Positions 7,027 through 10,258 of a stretch of 10,258 bases of DNA are shown piece by piece; the stretch's first letter is position 1, and each line of letters opens with the position of its first letter. Location of the stretch: NCBI GenBank assembly GCA_900752065.1, contig CAADTT010000036.1, positions 1-10,258 of the forward strand, in the 5' to 3' direction. This stretch comes from Lachnospiraceae bacterium. GTDB taxonomy: Bacteria > Bacillota > Clostridia > Lachnospirales > Lachnospiraceae. The notes beneath the pieces were generated by a model. That model saw only the letters and a program-made list of their open reading frames with translations, was not told the DNA's origin and searched no databases. A program made the translations under genes and the position numbers.

Positions 7027-7743
7027 ATGGAGCATACCCTTGTGTTAATCGAGAAGGCACACGGAGGGGATAAAGCGGCAAGAGAGACACTGGTAGAAGA
7101 AAACATGGGACTGGTCTATACGATCGTGCGCCGCTTTGCAGGAAGGGGACACGAGATGGAAGATCTGGTGCAGATCGGCAGCATCGGGCTGATCAAGGCA
7201 ATCGATAAATTTGATATGTCTTTTGAGGTGAAATTTTCCACTTATGCCGTACCGATGATTGCCGGGGAGATCAAGCGTTTTCTGAGAGACGACGGCATGA
7301 TCAAAGTGAGCAGGAGCTTAAAGGAGACGGCGGGAAAAGCCTGCATGATGCGTGAGATTTTAGAAAAGAGAAACGGAAGGGAGCCGACGCTGGAGGAAAT
7401 ATCAGAGGAGATCGGGGCAGCCAGAGAAGATATCGTGCTGGCTATGGAGTCAGCGGCAGAGGTGGAATCTCTGCATAAAACGATTTATCAGGGGGATGGA
7501 AACGCTATTTTCCTGATGGATAAGCTGGAGGAGCAGAGAAATCCAAATGAAGAGCTGCTCAATCATATGCTGCTGAGCAGGCTTCTAGAGGAGCTTCCCC
7601 AGGAGGAGAGAACACTGATCGAACTGCGTTATTTTGAAGAGAAGACACAGATGGAGGTAGCGAAAGCACTGGGAATCTCACAGGTTCAGGTATCGCGGTA
7701 CGAAAAGAAAATACTAAAAAAACTTCGGGCAAAAATAGGATGA
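7027..7743 (+). CDS. sigF: RNA polymerase sporulation sigma factor SigF
   Basis: First forespore-specific sigma factor (SpoIIAC), released from SpoIIAB after asymmetric division. Region 2 contains DLVQIGSIGLIKAIDKFD (46-63), which contacts core polymerase, and FSTYAVPMIAGEIKRFLRDDG (70-90), which melts and reads the -10 element. Region 3 spans about 95-150. Region 4.2 is a helix-turn-helix, TQMEVAKALGISQVQVSRYEKKIL (207-230), for the -35 element. Its 238 residues are slightly fewer than the 255 of B. subtilis. AAAGGA lies about 7 nt before the ATG, 21 nt after spoIIAB. A terminator follows at once, so spoVA is not simply its read-through. Confidence 0.95.
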   Translation: MEHTLVLIEKAHGGDKAARETLVEENMGLVYTIVRRFAGRGHEMEDLVQIGSIGLIKAIDKFDMSFEVKFSTYAVPMIAGEIKRFLRDDGMIKVSRSLKETAGKACMMREILEKRNGREPTLEEISEEIGAAREDIVLAMESAAEVESLHKTIYQGDGNAIFLMDKLEEQRNPNEELLNHMLLSRLLEELPQEERTLIELRYFEEKTQMEVAKALGISQVQVSRYEKKILKKLRAKIG

Positions 7744-7755
7744 AGCCCGAAATGG

Positions 7756-7805
7756 AAAATCCGGAAGCAGCAGGATGAAAATGCCGGCGCAGCTTCCGGA
7801 TTTTT
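7756..7805 (+). terminator. Rho-independent terminator of the spoIIA-sigF operon
   Basis: A 13-bp perfect stem pairs 7756-7768 with 7792-7804 around a 23-nt loop. The right arm ends in TTTTT, which is paired to AAAA on the left, so it could also work in reverse. Confidence 0.8.
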
Positions 7806-7820
7806 GGCTGCCAGGCATAT

Positions 7821-7849
7821 ACATATTTAAAAAAAAAATGGTGATACTG
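7821..7849 (+). promoter_or_regulatory. Candidate sigma-F/sigma-G promoter for the spoVA genes
   Basis: ACATA (7821-7825) and GATACTG (7843-7849) are 17 nt apart and resemble the forespore consensus (about GHATR and CATNHTA for sigma-G; GGNRANANTW for sigma-F, which fits GGTGATACTG at 7840-7849 at all but the last base). The spacer holds a ten-base A run. spoVA is a sigma-G operon in B. subtilis, so the position is right, but each box has mismatches. Confidence 0.4.
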
Positions 7850-7861
7850 AAAGAGAAAAGA

Positions 7862-7883
7862 ATCCGGATTTTTCAGTCCGGAT
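7862..7883 (+). repeat. Hairpin in the leader of the spoVA operon
   Basis: ATCCGGA (7862-7868) pairs with TCCGGAT (7877-7883) around an 8-nt loop. The left arm plus loop, TCCGGATTTTT, repeats the 3' side of the sigF terminator (7795-7805). If the promoter at 7821-7849 is right, this hairpin is at the 5' end of the spoVA transcript. Confidence 0.5.
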
Positions 7884-7929
7884 ATCTGCATCAGAGATGG
7901 TGCAAAGGAAACGATGGAGGGATGAAACC

Positions 7930-8091
7930 ATGGATAAAAAAAGATGCGTGACCTGTCTGACGGTTTTAATACTGGTATTGATATTAGGAGGAATTTTTTA
8001 TTATATTTTCTGTGTCAACAGTCGTGCGCCGGAAAACAGGGGGACACTGGTGCGCGCATTCTCCCAGAAAGTGAATGAGTGCTGCATATGA
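7930..8091 (+). CDS. Small single-pass membrane protein in the spoVA operon
   Basis: A 53-residue protein starting MDKKRCVTCL, with one strong membrane segment at about 10-28 (LTVLILVLILGGIFYYIFC) and a short basic tail (NSRAPENRGTLVRAFSQKVNECCI). The positive N-terminus suggests the tail lies outside. There are five cysteines (6, 9, 28, 51, 52). GGAGGG about 9 nt upstream selects this ATG; an in-frame ATG at 7897 lacks a binding site. Its stop overlaps the spoVAA start as ATGA, which argues for translation and co-expression in the forespore. I recognise no named family. It might assist SpoVA assembly, but this is inference from position only. Confidence 0.65.
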   Translation: MDKKRCVTCLTVLILVLILGGIFYYIFCVNSRAPENRGTLVRAFSQKVNECCI

Positions 8092-8744
8092 CGAACGATA
8101 CCTTATATTTAAAAATAGAGCAGAATGTCCAGGTTCATGATGCGCATGTAACGCTTGGCGATATTGCGCAGCTCTCCTGCAGCAGCAAAGACATTGAAAA
8201 CAGGCTTCGGACATTAAAAATCAAAGATGCCACGAAAGGTGGAAAGCCGGGACGTCATGCGATGTCCGTTATGGAACTGATTGCGGAGATTCAGAAAGAT
8301 TATCCGAATCTTGAGGTCAATAACATCGGTGAAGCTGATTTTCTTATTACTTATGAGAATCCGAAGCAGCCGGGGGAGGCATGGAGCTGGATCAAGACTG
8401 TATGTGTCTGTTTTTTGGCATTTTTTGGGGCGGCTTTTACGATTATGACCTTTAATAACGATGTGGATATTCCAAAGCTGTTCGGCCAGTTGTTTTTTCA
8501 GTTTACCGGGCAGCAGTCCGATGGCTTTACTATTCTGGAGCTGAGCTATTCTATCGGCGTCGGGCTTGGCATTCTGCTTTATTTTAATCATTTTGCAGGG
8601 CGGAAGCTGACGGCGGATCCTACGCCGATGGAGGTGGAAATGCGTCTGTATGAGGATGAGATCAATAAGACACTGATCGAGGCCAGCAGCCGGAAGCCTT
8701 CTGAAAAGGGAAGAAAAAGACTGGGGACAGACAGTAAGAGATAG
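8088..8744 (+). CDS. spoVAA: Stage V sporulation protein AA
   Basis: Membrane protein of the SpoVA complex, which moves Ca-dipicolinic acid into the developing spore and out at germination. Numbered from this ATG (218 residues): an N-terminal soluble domain (1-100) with DTLYLKIEQNVQVHDAHVTLGDIAQL and PNLEVNNIGEADFLITYENP, a membrane segment at about 101-121, the conserved MTFNNDVDIPKLFGQ, a second segment at 148-169, and the tail motif DPTPMEVEMRLYEDEINKTLIE. This layout is that of clostridial SpoVAA. The start overlaps the stop of the small upstream gene; an in-frame GTG at 8079 would add three residues. Neither has a strong ribosome site, so coupling is likely. Confidence 0.9.
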   Translation: MTNDTLYLKIEQNVQVHDAHVTLGDIAQLSCSSKDIENRLRTLKIKDATKGGKPGRHAMSVMELIAEIQKDYPNLEVNNIGEADFLITYENPKQPGEAWSWIKTVCVCFLAFFGAAFTIMTFNNDVDIPKLFGQLFFQFTGQQSDGFTILELSYSIGVGLGILLYFNHFAGRKLTADPTPMEVEMRLYEDEINKTLIEASSRKPSEKGRKRLGTDSKR

Positions 8745-8753
8745 GAGGAGGCT

Positions 8754-9167
8754 GTGGTGATACAGATATTACTGGCAATCATCGGACTGAGCAGCGGATT
8801 TATCGTGGCCGGCGGCGTGATGGCGCTGAGTGTGGGGCTTGGGATCTTTACCCGCTATGCAGGGATCACTCACACGGGAAAACGGGTGCGTATCTATGAG
8901 GATGCCGTGCTGCTTGGAGGCGTCGCAGGAAATATCCTGACAGTGTATGGGATCAGCATTCCTCTTGGCGGCGTCGGGCTGGCGGTGATGGGATTGTGTT
9001 TTGGCATTTTCGTGGGAAGCTGGATCCTGGCGTTGGCGGAAATCGTAAATATTTTCCCCGTATTTTTTCGGCGCATGGGAGTGACGAAGGGAACCAGCTT
9101 TGTGATCCTGGCCATTGCGGTTGGAAAGGTGCTGGGAAGTCTGGTGCATTTTTATTTGAGATGGTAG
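8754..9167 (+). CDS. spoVAB: Stage V sporulation protein AB
   Basis: Hydrophobic SpoVA subunit of 137 residues with about four membrane segments (near 3-25, 50-68, 70-95 and 114-134). Recognisable parts are GLSSGFIVAGGVMALSVGLGIFTRYA, the loop YEDAVLLGGVAGN, and EIVNIFPVFFRRMG. Two adjacent GTG codons, 8754 and 8757, can start it; AGGAGG (8743-8748) is 5 nt from the first and 8 nt from the second, so the second is just as plausible. It starts 9 nt after spoVAA. SpoVAB is found in some spore formers only, and its exact role in dipicolinic acid transport is not settled. Confidence 0.88.
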   Translation: MVIQILLAIIGLSSGFIVAGGVMALSVGLGIFTRYAGITHTGKRVRIYEDAVLLGGVAGNILTVYGISIPLGGVGLAVMGLCFGIFVGSWILALAEIVNIFPVFFRRMGVTKGTSFVILAIAVGKVLGSLVHFYLRW

Positions 9168-9235
9168 GCAGGAAAAATGCTGCGGCAGGCAATTTGAGGC
9201 ATTTTAAGGTATATATGGATAAGAAAGGATAAAAA

Positions 9236-9703
9236 ATGGCAGACGTATTAAAAGAACAGAAAAATCAGAAATACAATGAATATGTGAAGCAGGTAACGCC
9301 GACGCACAGCCTTCCGGCTAACATGGCAAAGGCTTTTCTCATAGGGGGTATGATCTGTGCTCTCGGACAGTTTATTCTGAATATCTGCGGCAATATGGGA
9401 ATGGATCAGGATGCAGCCGGAAGCTGGTGTGCCCTTCTGCTGGTTCTGCTGAGCGTGATCCTGACAGGTTTTGGAATTTATCCTAAGCTTGCAAAATTCG
9501 GGGGAGCCGGTACGCTTGTACCGATCACAGGATTTGCGAACTCCGTAGCGGCTGCTGCCATCGAATTTCAGAAAGAGGGGCAGGTGTTTGGCATCGGCTG
9601 TAAAATTTTTACCATTGCCGGGCCGGTCATCCTGTACGGAATCTTTACAAGCTGGGGTCTGGGGTTGCTCTACTGGCTGGGAAAATGCGTGGGAATCTTT
9701 TAA
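9236..9703 (+). CDS. spoVAC: Stage V sporulation protein AC
   Basis: Core SpoVA membrane subunit of 155 residues, described in B. subtilis as a mechanosensitive channel component for dipicolinic acid release. A soluble N-terminus (EQKNQKYNEYVKQVTPTHSLPANMAKAFLIGG) leads into membrane segments near 32-51, 64-83, 96-112 and 124-150. Conserved parts include GFGIYPKLAKFGGAGTLVPITGFANSVAAAAIEFQKEGQVFGIGCKIFTIAGPVILYGI. AAAGGA lies about 7 nt before the ATG, with 68 nt of gap after spoVAB. The gene is intact to its stop. Unusually, spoVAD does not follow. Confidence 0.93.
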   Translation: MADVLKEQKNQKYNEYVKQVTPTHSLPANMAKAFLIGGMICALGQFILNICGNMGMDQDAAGSWCALLLVLLSVILTGFGIYPKLAKFGGAGTLVPITGFANSVAAAAIEFQKEGQVFGIGCKIFTIAGPVILYGIFTSWGLGLLYWLGKCVGIF

Positions 9704-9793
9704 AAGCTGTTCCGGCAGTGCGGGACGTGCGTTTATCAGGGAAAAGCAGGTTGCTCATACTTCCATCAAATTATGTTGCTAGTATATGGTTAG

Positions 9794-9820
9794 TTAACAA
9801 AAATGTAATATATTAATAAT
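9794..9820 (+). promoter_or_regulatory. Possible promoter upstream of the structured element
   Basis: TTAACA (9794-9799) and AATAAT (9815-9820) lie in an AT-rich stretch, 15 nt apart, a little short for sigma-A. A start site would fall near 9827, close to the 5' strand of the closing stem of the element. Weak evidence; many AT-rich alternatives exist. Confidence 0.25.
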
Positions 9821-9824
9821 TAAT

Positions 9825-9993
9825 GATGCCAGGGTCAAAAGCCAAAAACCACGATGTGCTTGCAAAGGAGTGGTTTTATGGCTTAGTGACCCGCCCGATA
9901 TGAGGATAAAAGTAGGGCGTATGCCTACGATATCCGAATATTGGGCAGGATTGTGGAAGTGCGAAGCACGAAACAATCCGTCTGGCATCTTTT
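9825..9993 (+). ncRNA. Candidate structured RNA with a four-way junction, family unknown
   Basis: The closing stem pairs GATGCCAG (9825-9832) with CTGGCATC (9982-9989) and is followed by TTTT. Three arms abut inside. Arm A: 9833-9837 with 9887-9891, 9841-9843 with 9880-9882, and AAAACCAC (9845-9852) with GTGGTTTT (9870-9877). Arm B: 9893-9901 with 9938-9946 (one G-U), GGATA (9904-9908) with TATCC (9931-9935), and a tip hairpin 9912-9928. Arm C: GGATTGT (9948-9954) with ACAATCC (9973-9979), and GTGC GAA GCAC (9959-9969). GTGCTT in the arm A loop (9856-9861) complements AAGCAC in arm C (9964-9969). Hardly any base is unpaired at the junction. It lies just upstream of the exported repeat protein, so it could be its leader, a free-standing RNA, or a small mobile element with hairpins. 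I cannot assign a known class. Confidence 0.6.
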
Positions 9994-10025
9994 AATCCCA
10001 ACATCATAATTAATAAGGAGGAAGT

Positions 10026-10258
10026 ATGAACAAAAGAAGACATGTAATTTCAGCAGTTTTATCCCTCGTGCTGACATTTAGCATAGTATCTGGCCAGGGA
10101 ATCCTGGCGGCAGCATCGGGAACAGAGACGGGAATCAGCGAATCTGGTCAGGAACCGGGTACGGCAGAGTCTGAGCAGAAGCCGGATACGGCAGAATCCG
10201 AGCAGAAGCCGGATACGACAGAGTCTGAGCAGAAGCCGGATACGACGGAGTCTGAGCA
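10026..10258 (+). CDS. Exported repeat protein, N-terminal part (runs off the window)
   Basis: The start is MNKRRHVISAVLSL, a Sec signal peptide with basic residues, a hydrophobic core (7-22) and a likely cleavage near LAAAS (27-31). From residue 39 the frame is made of 9-residue repeats: a degenerate ESGQEPGTA, then ESEQKPDTA, ESEQKPDTT, ESEQKPDTT and the beginning of another. Such Pro/Glu/Thr-rich repeats often act as spacers in secreted or cell-wall proteins, ahead of a functional domain that is outside this window. AAGGAGG (10016-10022) gives a strong ribosome site 3 to 4 nt before the ATG. Seventy-seven codons are visible and the 3' end is cut by the window, so no function can be assigned. 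Confidence 0.8.
   Translation, partial: MNKRRHVISAVLSLVLTFSIVSGQGILAAASGTETGISESGQEPGTAESEQKPDTAESEQKPDTTESEQKPDTTESE
10140..10258 (+). repeat. 27-bp tandem repeats in the exported protein
   Basis: Four full 27-bp units and part of a fifth, encoding ESEQKPDT(A/T). The first copy is diverged; the rest differ mainly at third positions (GAG/GAA, TCT/TCC, GCA/ACA/ACG). The array continues beyond the window, so its copy number is unknown. Confidence 0.9.

Noticed and set aside
9709..9726. Short inverted repeat just after spoVAC as a terminator
   Set aside because: The stem is only six pairs including a G-U, and no T run follows, so it is too weak to call.
9588..9782. 64-codon open frame overlapping the end of spoVAC, considered as a spoVAD remnant
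   Set aside because: It is out of frame inside spoVAC, and the part after 9703 shows no recognisable SpoVAD sequence.
9794..9988. Minus-strand open frame across the structured element
   Set aside because: It simply reads through the hairpin arms, has no ribosome site, and the product resembles nothing I know.

Overview
The window looks like chromosome from a spore-forming Clostridia species, most likely family Lachnospiraceae (Clostridium cluster XIVa). This rests on the spoIIA-sigF-spoVA gene order, strong AGGAGG-type ribosome binding sites, the purine-rich coding style and the appearance of the proteins. The species cannot be named from sequence alone. All genes read on the + strand.

Region 1 (1-2600) is a three-gene polar amino acid ABC importer: a lipoprotein binding protein, a permease and an ATPase. 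It has a good sigma-A promoter (TTGACA at 114-119), a leader with two hairpins, and a strong hairpin terminator at 2570-2596. Region 2 (2601-2900) holds a second hairpin and a short coding remnant that resembles the FAD-binding end of a pyridine nucleotide-disulfide oxidoreductase. Region 3 (2893-6164) is a probable operon: folC (folylpolyglutamate/dihydrofolate synthase), a 51-residue unknown protein, and a 531-residue membrane protein (zinc ribbon, TPR, one membrane segment, coiled coil, TPR, repeat tail). It ends in a clear terminator.

Region 4 (6236-7805) is the forespore sigma operon spoIIAA-spoIIAB-sigF, ended by a terminator. SpoIIAB binds and inhibits sigma-F and phosphorylates SpoIIAA; dephosphorylated SpoIIAA releases sigma-F. 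Region 5 (7821-9703) has a candidate forespore-type promoter, then a 53-residue one-pass membrane protein, spoVAA, spoVAB and spoVAC. These encode part of the dipicolinic acid channel of the spore inner membrane.

Region 6 (9704-10258) is unusual. spoVAD and spoVAE, the expected next genes, are absent. Instead there is an AT-rich stretch, a 165-nt element that folds on paper into a compact four-way junction (9825-9989), and the start of an exported protein with 9-residue repeats that runs off the window. The four-way-junction element is the best candidate for something undescribed; I could not match it to a named RNA or mobile-element family.
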